Of a stretch of 12,988 nucleotides of DNA, positions 1-5,647 are shown one piece after another; positions within the stretch are counted from its first letter, which is position 1, and every line of letters begins with the position of its first letter. The notes below the pieces were generated by a model. It had not been told where the DNA came from. It saw only the letters and a program-made list of their open reading frames with translations, and ran no database searches. The position numbers and the translations under genes are program-made. This stretch comes from an uncultured bacterium (GTDB taxonomy: Bacteria; Actinomycetota; Coriobacteriia; Coriobacteriales; Coriobacteriaceae), in assembly GCA_905215115.1 (NCBI GenBank), contig CAJMOP010000051.1, positions 1-12,988 of the forward strand. Direction: 5' to 3'.

Positions 1-471
1 ACGCCCGAGGCCGCCGCTAAGGCCGAGGAGCTGAGCCGTCCGCTCGAGGAGCTCGGCGGCGCTTCGCTGGCTGACGCCCTGCTGGCTCCCACGCGCATTT
101 ATGTGAAGCCGATTCTTGAGCTGCTGCGCGGCGGCGCCAACGTGCATGCTATCGCCCACATCACCGGCGGCGGTATTACCGAGAACCTCAACCGCGCGCT
201 TGCCGACGACGTTGACGCCGTGGTCACCCGCAACGGTGCCGAGATGGGCTGGGACGTTCCGCCCGTCATTACCTACGTGTCGCGCCAGGCCGAGCTTGCG
301 CCCAACGAGGCTTGCAAGACCTTCAACATGGGCGTCGGCCTGTGCCTGATCGTCGCCCCCGAGGACGAGGCTGCCGTGACCGAGGCTCTGGTCGCGCTGG
401 GCGAGAAACCGTTCCGCGTGGGCGAGTGCGTCGAGGGCTCCGGTGAGGTCGTGTACTCCGATGAGCGCTAA
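1..471 (+). CDS. purM: Phosphoribosylformylglycinamidine cyclo-ligase (AIR synthetase), 3' part
   Basis: PurM catalyses ATP-dependent ring closure of FGAM to aminoimidazole ribonucleotide, the fifth step of cytosolic de novo purine synthesis. The reading frame is open from the first base of the window, so the start lies outside; about 156 C-terminal residues are visible. The family hallmarks are present: a PTRIYVK stretch near nt 91-111, then HITGGGITENLNR at about nt 157-195, which is the conserved glycine-rich segment of the C-terminal AIR-synthase domain. The C-terminus is normal for the family and ends in TAA at 469-471. Its last 11 bases overlap the chosen purN start, so the two genes are very probably translationally coupled in one operon. 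Identification rests on motif recognition and on the purN neighbour; I see nothing broken in the visible part. Confidence 0.95.
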   Translation, partial: TPEAAAKAEELSRPLEELGGASLADALLAPTRIYVKPILELLRGGANVHAIAHITGGGITENLNRALADDVDAVVTRNGAEMGWDVPPVITYVSRQAELAPNEACKTFNMGVGLCLIVAPEDEAAVTEALVALGEKPFRVGECVEGSGEVVYSDER

Positions 472-1159
472 CGAGCAGATGGCTGCCGCCGAGGGCCTGG
501 ACTTTGTGCCCTATACCCGTCCGACCGGCACCGATACGGCCGAGCCGCTTAAGATCGGTGTGCTCATCAGCGGCTCTGGCACCAACCTGCAGGCGCTGAT
601 TGACCTGATCGCCGCCGGCAAACTCAATGCTTCGATCGAGCTGGTGGTCTCGAGCCGTCCTTCGGCCAAGGGCTTGCAACGCGCCGAGCGTGCAGGTATC
701 CAGACGCTGACGCTCTCCAAGGATGTCTATGCCGACCCTATTGCCGCCGACGAGATCATCGCGCACGAGCTGCTCGAGCGCGGCTGCGAATATGTGGTCA
801 TGGCCGGCTACATGCGCATGGTGCGCACGCCTCTGCTGGTGGCGTTTCCCAACCGCGTGGTTAATCTGCATCCGGCGCTGCTGCCGAGCTTTACCGGCGC
901 GCATGCGATCGACGATGCCTTTGTCCGCGGCGTTAAGGTGACCGGTGTGACCGTGCACTTTGCCAACGAGATCTACGACAACGGCCCCATCATCGCCCAG
1001 CGCGCGCTGGCTGTCGAGGAAGGCTGGGATGTCGACATGCTCGAGGAGCACATCCATGCGATCGAGCATGTGCTGTATCCCGAGGTCGTGCAGATGCTCG
1101 CCGACGGTCGCGTCCACGTGCTAGAGAGCGGCAAGGTCGCAATTGATCCGGCACGCTAG
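461..1159 (+). CDS. purN: Phosphoribosylglycinamide formyltransferase (GART)
   Basis: PurN transfers a formyl group from 10-formyl-tetrahydrofolate to GAR, the third step of purine synthesis. From ATG 461 it is 232 residues. The phosphate-binding SGSGTNL lies at residues 37-43. The catalytic triad of the family is intact: Asn135 and His137 in NLHPALLPSF, and Asp173 in IYDNGP. I chose ATG 461 because it overlaps the purM stop (ATGAGCGCTAA) and has a GGTGAGG 12 nt upstream; a GTG at 443 and an ATG at 479 are also in frame. With this start the protein carries about 30 residues ahead of the usual family N-terminus, and the 479 start would still leave about 24. The visible homology starts at KIGVLISG. 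A terminator follows about 60 nt after the stop. Confidence 0.95.
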   Translation: MSANEQMAAAEGLDFVPYTRPTGTDTAEPLKIGVLISGSGTNLQALIDLIAAGKLNASIELVVSSRPSAKGLQRAERAGIQTLTLSKDVYADPIAADEIIAHELLERGCEYVVMAGYMRMVRTPLLVAFPNRVVNLHPALLPSFTGAHAIDDAFVRGVKVTGVTVHFANEIYDNGPIIAQRALAVEEGWDVDMLEEHIHAIEHVLYPEVVQMLADGRVHVLESGKVAIDPAR

Positions 1160-1219
1160 TCGTGTGTAAGAGGGCTCATTGAGCGTTCTTTGGGACGTAA
1201 GCGATCTAGAAAATCTGAT

Positions 1220-1252
1220 AGGGCCCTGTCCGTGCGCGGGCGGGGCCCTTTT
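1220..1252 (+). terminator. Rho-independent terminator of the purM-purN operon
   Basis: AGGGCCC (1220-1226) pairs perfectly with GGGCCCT (1243-1249). The stem extends inward through G-C and G-U pairs to a TGCG loop at 1233-1236. A short T run (1249-1252) follows. It lies about 60 nt after the purN stop and just upstream of the next promoter, which isolates the purine operon from the toxin-antitoxin cassette. Confidence 0.8.
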
Positions 1253-1278
1253 GTGTGGTCTACTCTGTTTGCTATACT
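1251..1278 (+). promoter_or_regulatory. Promoter of the toxin-antitoxin operon
   Basis: TATACT at 1273-1278 is a good -10 box and is preceded by TG at 1270-1271, an extended -10. A weak -35 candidate, TTGTGT at 1251-1256, sits 16 nt upstream. The start codon of the antitoxin lies 25 nt downstream of the -10, behind AGAGGAG (1291-1297). The placement immediately after a terminator supports an independent transcript. Confidence 0.55.
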
Positions 1279-1286
1279 GCTAGCAA
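1269..1286. promoter_or_regulatory. Candidate autoregulatory operator overlapping the -10 box
   Basis: TTGCTA (1269-1274) and TAGCAA (1281-1286) form a perfect 6-bp inverted repeat with a 6-nt spacer, and the left arm runs into the -10 hexamer. RelB/DinJ-type ribbon-helix-helix antitoxins usually bind such palindromes at their own promoter and repress it together with the toxin. The site assignment is inferred from position and symmetry. Confidence 0.45.
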
Positions 1287-1302
1287 GTAGAGAGGAGCCG
1301 CT

Positions 1303-1647
1303 ATGGGTACAGCAACGGTGCAGCTCAACACACGAATCGACCCTATGCTCAAGGCCGGTGGCGATGCGGTCCTGACTCGTAATGGGCTGGGGCCGAGTGA
1401 CGCCATTCGTGCGCTTTGGACCTATCTTGCCGAGCATCAAACGTTGCCGGGATTTATGGTGACGGATAAGTGCGAGACGCCCCGTGCGAAGAGTCTTGCC
1501 GAACAGGGGTGTGGTCTGGCTTTTTCCTCATTGGGGTTGAGCTTCTCAGATTTTGCGCCAGGCGAATCATCGGCGGACAACTGGGATGCCGTACGCGATG
1601 ATATGTATGACGCGATGATTGCCGACATAGAGGCGAATTGCCGATGA
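1303..1647 (+). CDS. RelB/DinJ-like ribbon-helix-helix antitoxin
   Basis: A 114-residue protein whose first 50 residues match the RelB/DinJ antitoxin pattern: a short beta strand (TVQLNTRID, residues 5-13), a helix, the loop NGLGPSDAIR (27-36), a second helix, and the LPG that usually closes the DNA-binding part. As known for the family, the N-terminal half should dimerise and bind the promoter, while the C-terminal tail wraps the toxin. The tail (residues 52-114) is longer than is common and acidic near its end, suiting a toxin-blocking segment. AGAGGAG 5 nt before ATG 1303 decides the start. The gene overlaps the following PIN-domain gene by ATGA and appears less GC-rich by eye than the purine genes, which hints at acquisition by transfer. 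The exact antitoxin subfamily cannot be settled by eye. Confidence 0.75.
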   Translation: MGTATVQLNTRIDPMLKAGGDAVLTRNGLGPSDAIRALWTYLAEHQTLPGFMVTDKCETPRAKSLAEQGCGLAFSSLGLSFSDFAPGESSADNWDAVRDDMYDAMIADIEANCR

Positions 1648-2111
1648 TTGAGGCAAAGCGGCTCTTGGTGGACACGAATGTTTGGCTTGATTACTACCTG
1701 CAAGAGGGCGCATTCGACAACGTGAGAAGATTGGTTGAACTGGCCGAAGCGGGAAAGATCGACCTTCTGTACGCGCCAACGACGGCAAAGGACGTGTTCT
1801 ATATCTTGCCTCGGCGTCTAGCTCGACGGAATGTGAATGGGATTAACGCTTCGTTCGGTCCGGCTGCATGGGCATGCGTCGAGCATATGATGCAGGTGGC
1901 AACGGCTTCCCCGCTTTCGATGGCGGAGTGCGAGATGGCGCGCATGCTTGGCAAGCGCATGCCGGACCTCGAGGACAATCTCATTATTGCCTCGGGCGAT
2001 ACGGCGGATGTTGACTACGTAGTCACGAGCGACCGACGCATGTTGGAGACGATGCCCGAGGTATGCTTGACGCCCGCGCGCGCACTCGAGCTCATCGGGA
2101 TCCTCGGCTAA
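1644..2111 (+). CDS. PIN-domain ribonuclease toxin
   Basis: A 155-residue single-domain PIN protein, probably a metal-dependent endoribonuclease acting as the toxin of the cassette. The visible hallmarks are Asp10 in LLVDTNVWLDYY, the acidic residue Asp50 in TAKDVFYI, the Asp108/Glu110/Asp111 cluster in MPDLEDNLIIASG and Asp130 in VVTSDRR. Together they give the usual set of Mg2+-binding acids, so the active site appears intact. ATG 1644 is chosen because ATGA at 1644-1647 overlaps the antitoxin stop and AGAGG lies at 1629-1633; a TTG at 1638 is also in frame but less likely. PIN toxins are usually paired with VapB-type antitoxins, so a RelB-like partner is a mixed pairing. The cellular RNA target cannot be read from the sequence. 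Confidence 0.8.
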   Translation: MIEAKRLLVDTNVWLDYYLQEGAFDNVRRLVELAEAGKIDLLYAPTTAKDVFYILPRRLARRNVNGINASFGPAAWACVEHMMQVATASPLSMAECEMARMLGKRMPDLEDNLIIASGDTADVDYVVTSDRRMLETMPEVCLTPARALELIGILG

Positions 2112-2176
2112 CCTTGCATACCCCGTTTCGCTATCATATTGAGCATTGTGGCCCTCATGCAACTTTGGAGGACGGT

Positions 2177-2641
2177 ATGGCGGATAACGAAGCACTGTTT
2201 ACGCCTGAGCTGGTGTTTTTTGATTGGGAGTGCGCGACGCCCGCCGAGGTGTTTGCGCGACTCGAAGGCGAACTTGCCCCACGCGGCTACATCTGCACCG
2301 GTTGGCTCGACGCCGTCCGCACGCGCGAGGATGCCTATCCCACGGGCCTTGCCATGCCGGCGGCCAACATCGCCATCCCACACACCGACCCGGGGTTTGT
2401 GGCCAAGCCCTATATCGCGGTGGTAAAGCCCGCCACGTCCGTGACATTTAACGCTATGGCTGGCATGGGTGCTCCGGTGCCGGCGCAGATCGTCATCAAT
2501 CTGGGCATCGCCGAGCCGGGCGGCCAGGTCGAGGCCCTGCAAGCGCTCATGAACATCTTTATGGACGCCGATGCCGCAGCCGACGTGCTCGGCCAGACCA
2601 CGCCGCAGGGCATGGTCGACGCCATCCGCCGCCACTTCTAA
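2177..2641 (+). CDS. PTS EIIA protein, fructose/galactitol type (EIIA-2 fold), solitary
   Basis: EIIA proteins accept phosphate from phospho-HPr on a histidine and pass it to EIIB during sugar uptake, or act as regulators when no transporter is attached. This 154-residue protein has the family layout. PTGLAMPAANIAIPHTDP spans about residues 55-72, with His69 the expected phosphorylation site, and the C-terminal half ends in an ALQALMNIF helix. It looks closest to galactitol-type EIIA (GatA). The start is set by GGAGG (2167-2171) five nt before ATG 2177. No EIIB or EIIC gene is adjacent: toxin-antitoxin genes lie upstream and a foldase gene downstream. The partner permease must be elsewhere, or the protein is regulatory. 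A repeat-rich gap follows rather than an obvious terminator. Confidence 0.85.
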   Translation: MADNEALFTPELVFFDWECATPAEVFARLEGELAPRGYICTGWLDAVRTREDAYPTGLAMPAANIAIPHTDPGFVAKPYIAVVKPATSVTFNAMAGMGAPVPAQIVINLGIAEPGGQVEALQALMNIFMDADAAADVLGQTTPQGMVDAIRRHF

Positions 2642-2652
2642 GGTGGGGCTAA

Positions 2653-2687
2653 GCCGGCACCTAGGGACGTTCCTTATGTGCCGGCAC
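2653..2687. repeat. Inverted repeat GCCGGCAC/GTGCCGGC (repeat site A, part 1)
   Basis: GCCGGCAC at 2653-2660 is repeated inverted at 2678-2685 with a 17-nt spacer containing TAGGGACG. The right arm is part of a perfect 10-bp palindrome GTGCCGGCAC (2678-2687). It is directly followed by the hairpin GGGACTGTCCC at 2691-2701. The style matches short extragenic repeats carrying the GGGAC core that recurs at 4740 and 11291. Confidence 0.7.
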
Positions 2688-2720
2688 TTGGGGACTGTCC
2701 CTAACTGCCGGCTGCCAGAG

Positions 2721-2771
2721 CTGTCCCCTTTGCACCAAAATGGTGCAGATTAACCTGTCCCCAATGCACCA
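2721..2771. repeat. Direct repeat of CTGTCCCCnnTGCACCA with internal palindrome (repeat site A, part 2)
   Basis: CTGTCCCCTTTGCACCA (2721-2737) recurs as CTGTCCCCAATGCACCA (2755-2771) with two differences, 34 nt apart. Between them GCACCAAAATGGTGC (2732-2746) is a perfect 6-bp-stem hairpin. Together with 2653-2701 this makes most of the gap between the EIIA gene and the foldase gene a patchwork of short extragenic repeats. No promoter in the gap is convincing. Confidence 0.65.
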
Positions 2772-2838
2772 AGCGTGCCGCGGGGGCTGCGTTGTGACAC
2801 AATGGCGTTTGTTCGATTCGTTATGCGAAAGGCCAACT

Positions 2839-4059
2839 ATGGCAAATAAGAAAAAGAACCCCGCACCCGAGCCGACGCCCGAGCAGCAGGCTCGCGCCGC
2901 CTCCAGCTCTCGCAAGAAGCAGCGCAAGACCCGCGTGTCCAAGACTGTCAAGATCGTTCTGGTGGTCATCGGCGTGCTGGCGATGCTGCTTTCCGTCTCG
3001 GCGATGGCGTGCTCCGGCCTTATGTCGCAGGCCGAGGACACCTCGGGCTACAAGCTGACCGGCGGTGTTGCTGCTACTATCAACGGCACCAACCTCACCG
3101 AGGACACCGTGACCAAGCAGATCATGAACATGCGCACGTCCTACGGCTACACCAAGGACAAGGACTGGGCGCAGTATCTGGTCGACAACGACCTCACGCC
3201 CAAGAAGTATCGCAAGCAACTCATCGACTCCTACACGCAGCAGATTCTGCTTCAACAGGCACAGAAAGAGAACGGCGTGACGGTGTCGGACGAGGAGGTC
3301 GAGAAGGCTTGGAAGGACGCGTGCAAGAGCGCGGGCGGTGCCAAGGCCTTTAAGAAGACCCTCAAGACCTACGGCTATACCGAAGACACCTACAAGGATT
3401 CGCTCAAGGAGAGTCTGGCGCAGCAGAAACTCAAGGATGCCGTCGCGCCCACGAGCAAGCCCAAGGACAGCGAGATTGTCGATTGCATCAACGAAAACCT
3501 GTCCAGCTACAACGACGCCCGCCGCTCGTCGAACATCCTGATTAAGGTTGATTCCGACGCATCTGACGAGGACAAGGCCGCCGCCAAGGCCAAGGCGCAG
3601 GAGTGCCTGGACAAGATCAACTCCGGCGAGCTGAGCTTTGAGGACGCCGTGGAGCAATATTCCGACGACACCGGCTCCAAGGAGAAGAAGGGCGATGTGG
3701 GTTGGGATAAGCTCACCACCTTCGTCGACAGCTACCAGACGGCGCTCGAGGGGCTCAACAAGGGCGATGTGAGCGACGTGGTCGAGTCGACGTACGGCTA
3801 CCACATCATCAAGTGCACCGACTACTTCCATGTCGATAATCAGGTTGATGGCATCAACCAGGTGCCCAAGGCCATCAAAAAGTACGTTTCCAACGTGGTG
3901 AAGACGCAGGCAGAGAGCACTGCGTACAGCGAGTGGCTGGAGCAGTACAAGAAAGACGCCGACATCACCGTTAACCCCATGCCCAAGGACGTGCCGTACA
4001 ACGTCAGCCTGAAGGGCGTCACCAAGAGCTCGACCGACGATTCGTCGACGACTGAGTAA
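2839..4059 (+). CDS. Membrane-anchored PpiC-type peptidyl-prolyl isomerase (foldase)
   Basis: A 406-residue extracytoplasmic foldase of the SurA/PrsA type, expected to assist folding of exported proteins outside the membrane. In order it has a Lys/Arg- and Pro-rich cytoplasmic tail (1-37), one hydrophobic segment (about 38-57), a SurA-like N-terminal chaperone region (about 75-225), and a parvulin-type rotamase domain (about 228-328). The rotamase domain includes NILIKV, SFEDAVEQYSDD, GDVGWD and YGYHIIK, and a charged Ser/Thr-rich C-terminus follows. Cys58 follows the hydrophobic segment (SAMACSG) but the -3 residue is Ala, so lipidation as in PrsA is uncertain and a type II anchor is equally possible. 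GAAAGG 6 nt before ATG 2839 supports this start over upstream in-frame starts that fall in the repeat region. A yqeY-like gene follows after 54 nt. Confidence 0.85.
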   Translation: MANKKKNPAPEPTPEQQARAASSSRKKQRKTRVSKTVKIVLVVIGVLAMLLSVSAMACSGLMSQAEDTSGYKLTGGVAATINGTNLTEDTVTKQIMNMRTSYGYTKDKDWAQYLVDNDLTPKKYRKQLIDSYTQQILLQQAQKENGVTVSDEEVEKAWKDACKSAGGAKAFKKTLKTYGYTEDTYKDSLKESLAQQKLKDAVAPTSKPKDSEIVDCINENLSSYNDARRSSNILIKVDSDASDEDKAAAKAKAQECLDKINSGELSFEDAVEQYSDDTGSKEKKGDVGWDKLTTFVDSYQTALEGLNKGDVSDVVESTYGYHIIKCTDYFHVDNQVDGINQVPKAIKKYVSNVVKTQAESTAYSEWLEQYKKDADITVNPMPKDVPYNVSLKGVTKSSTDDSSTTE

Positions 4060-4113
4060 TCATGGGACGGTGCTCGTGCGAGTGCTGCCCACACTATTGA
4101 GGAGGATTTGCAG

Positions 4114-4557
4114 ATGACCAACGAAGAGCTGCAGCAGGAAATGATCGCCGCCATGAAGGCCAAGGACAAGGTTCGCCTGTCCATCATTCGCCAGGTTAAG
4201 GCCGAGGTGAAGAATATCGAGGTCAACGAGCGTCGCGATGTGACCGAGGAAGACGTCAACAACATGATCAAGCGTCTGATTAAGCAGACGAGTGAGACGC
4301 TGGAGATGTCCATTAAGGCCGGTACCGACCAGGAGCGTACCGACAACCTGACCGAGCAGGTCAAGATTCTGGAGAGCCTGCTGCCCGCGCAGGTTTCGGG
4401 TGAGGAGCTCGAGGCTTTGATCGAGAAAGTCATCGCCGAGCTGGGTGCCACGTCCAAGAAGCAGATGGGCCAGGTCATGGGCGCACTCGGCAAAGCCACC
4501 GGCGGCAACTTCGACAAGCCTGCGGCGGCAAAGATCGTCGGAGCAAAGCTCGCGTAA
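4114..4557 (+). CDS. GatB/YqeY-domain protein
   Basis: A 147-residue, largely helical cytosolic protein of the YqeY family, close to the family's usual length. The N-terminus (MTNEELQQEMIAAMKAKD, then RLSIIRQVKAEVKN) and the C-terminal GQVMGALGKATGGNFDKPAAAK (residues 119-140) are typical. The domain is related to the tRNA-contacting tail of the GatB amidotransferase subunit; a role in tRNA-dependent processes is suspected for the family but not established. AGGAGG at 4100-4105, 8 nt upstream, fixes ATG 4114. The 54-nt gap to the foldase gene contains no terminator, so cotranscription with it is likely. Two hairpins follow the stop codon. Confidence 0.9.
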   Translation: MTNEELQQEMIAAMKAKDKVRLSIIRQVKAEVKNIEVNERRDVTEEDVNNMIKRLIKQTSETLEMSIKAGTDQERTDNLTEQVKILESLLPAQVSGEELEALIEKVIAELGATSKKQMGQVMGALGKATGGNFDKPAAAKIVGAKLA

Positions 4558-4560
4558 TTT

Positions 4561-4588
4561 GTTACGCGGTTTTACCAAACCGCGTAAC
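4561..4588. other. Perfect 12-bp hairpin directly after the YqeY gene
   Basis: GTTACGCGGTTT (4561-4572) pairs perfectly with AAACCGCGTAAC (4577-4588) around a TACC loop, three bases after the stop codon. No T run follows on either strand, so it is not a textbook terminator. It may protect the 3' end of the mRNA or assist the true terminator 50 nt further on. Confidence 0.6.
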
Positions 4589-4636
4589 GGCTCGACGCTG
4601 CAAACCCGTACACACGGCAATCTGACGTTCAATTTC

Positions 4637-4672
4637 AAGGGCGCGACCATAAGGTCTGCGCCCTTTCATTTC
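4637..4672 (+). terminator. Rho-independent terminator of the foldase-YqeY transcript
   Basis: AAGGGCGCGACC (4637-4648) pairs with GGTC + GCGCCCTT (4653-4665) with a single bulged T at 4657 and an ATAA loop. TTTCATTTC follows. The stem is strong and the T-rich tail is downstream in the + direction. Confidence 0.7.
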
Positions 4673-4739
4673 ACGTCACCCTGCTCGCGTGTACGAGTTT
4701 TCGCTGACTTATGTTCAACAAGGACGGTTGGGCGCTCAC

Positions 4740-4796
4740 TGGGGACAGACTTAAATGAGTGCCCAATGAGCAGGTACTCATTTAAGTCTGTCCCCA
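4740..4796. repeat. Perfect 21-bp-arm inverted repeat with GGGGACAG core (repeat site B)
   Basis: GGGGACAGACTTAAATGAGT (4741-4760) is repeated exactly inverted at 4776-4795 around a 15-nt spacer; flanking T4740 and A4796 add one more pair. An alternative fold exists: GGGCGCTCA (4730-4738) can pair with TGAGTGCCC (4756-4764) with one G-U. The head-to-head arrangement of two identical units resembles a REPIN, the mobile unit of REP sequences handled by RAYT transposases. No coding sequence lies inside. The 4558-4907 gap therefore holds a hairpin, a terminator, this repeat and a promoter, and no gene. Confidence 0.8.
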
Positions 4797-4866
4797 ACGA
4801 GTGGGTGGAAGGTTGCGGGTTCTTTACGGGGGCGCAGTGTGGACTGCGGAAATGTGGTTCTTTCCG

Positions 4867-4872
4867 TACAAT
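4867..4872 (+). promoter_or_regulatory. Candidate -10 box of the amino-acid ABC transporter operon
   Basis: TACAAT at 4867-4872 is close to the consensus -10 and lies 35 nt before the ATPase start. The region 17 nt upstream (CTGCGG, 4844-4849) is a poor -35, so the call depends on the -10 and on position after a terminator and a repeat. Confidence 0.4.
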
Positions 4873-4907
4873 AGTTCAACTCGTGTAAACGCAGGGAAGG
4901 GACATTC

Positions 4908-5639
4908 ATGGCAGACATGATCGAGATCAAGCATCTCAACAAGTACTTTGGCGACCTGCATGTGCTCAAAGATATCAACCTCACCGTCAAGCGCGGCGAG
5001 AAGCTCGTAATGATCGGGCCTTCCGGCTCGGGAAAGTCGACGCTCATCCGCTGCGTCGATTATCTTGAGGAGCCCACATCGGGCGAGGTCGTCATCGACG
5101 GTACGCCGCTCACCAAAAAGAACCACCTGGAGATGGCTCGCAAGTATAGCTCCATGGTGTTTCAGCAGTTCAACCTGTATCCCAACATGACGGTGCTCGG
5201 TAACCTGACGCTCGCGCCCATCAAGCTGCAAAAGAAGAGCAAGGAGGAGGCGACCGAGATCGCCATCGCCGCGCTCAAGCGCGTCGGCATGGCGCATAAG
5301 GCCGGCGAGTATCCGCAGAACCTCTCGGGCGGTCAGCAGCAGCGCATCGCCATCGCCCGTGCCCTGTGCACCAAGCAGCCCATCATCCTGTTTGACGAAC
5401 CGACCTCGGCGCTCGACCCCGAGATGGTCCAGGAAGTCTTGGACGTTATGATTGAGCTTGCGCAGGAGGATATCACCATGATCTGCGTGACGCACGAGAT
5501 GGGCTTTGCGCGCCAGGTGGCCGACCGCGTCATCTTTATGGAGGACGGCCGTATCCTGGAGGAGGGCACGCCCGAGCACTTCTTCGATAACCCCGAGAAC
5601 CCGCGCTGCCGCGAGTTCCTGTCCAAGATTCTGCACTAG
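4908..5639 (+). CDS. Polar amino-acid ABC transporter ATPase (GlnQ type)
   Basis: The 243-residue cytoplasmic ATPase subunit that powers uptake by the permeases encoded downstream. All nucleotide-binding motifs are intact: Walker A GPSGSGKST (37-45), Q-loop in MVFQQFNLYP, signature LSGGQQQ (139-145), Walker B ILFDEPTSALDP with Asp163/Glu164, and H-loop His196 in VTHEMGFA. The sequence from the Q-loop to VTHEMGFARQVADRV is typical of the glutamine/glutamate/arginine family (GlnQ, ArtP, HisP). Length is normal. AAGGGA about 6 nt before ATG 4908 supports the start. It is the first gene of a four-gene importer, with 8 nt to the binding-protein start. The precise amino acid transported cannot be told from the sequence. 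Confidence 0.93.
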   Translation: MADMIEIKHLNKYFGDLHVLKDINLTVKRGEKLVMIGPSGSGKSTLIRCVDYLEEPTSGEVVIDGTPLTKKNHLEMARKYSSMVFQQFNLYPNMTVLGNLTLAPIKLQKKSKEEATEIAIAALKRVGMAHKAGEYPQNLSGGQQQRIAIARALCTKQPIILFDEPTSALDPEMVQEVLDVMIELAQEDITMICVTHEMGFARQVADRVIFMEDGRILEEGTPEHFFDNPENPRCREFLSKILH

Positions 5640-5647
5640 GCGCGGTG

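Noticed and set aside
323..1117. A 264-residue open frame on the - strand opposite purM/purN
   Set aside because: His/Arg/Gly-rich translation with no recognisable domain, fully overlapping two conserved purine genes.
2114..2140. A promoter for the EIIA gene (TTGCAT ... CATATT)
   Set aside because: The spacer is only 15 nt with a weak -10; readthrough from the toxin-antitoxin operon is as likely.
2653..2771. A CRISPR array, suggested by repeated CTGTCCCC units
   Set aside because: Only two copies, unequal neighbouring units, no constant spacer length and no cas genes nearby.
2821..3831. A 336-residue open frame on the - strand opposite the foldase gene
   Set aside because: Antisense shadow of a gene with a clear PpiC domain; the composition (Leu/Val/Gly/Arg-rich, no motif) reflects third-position GC bias.
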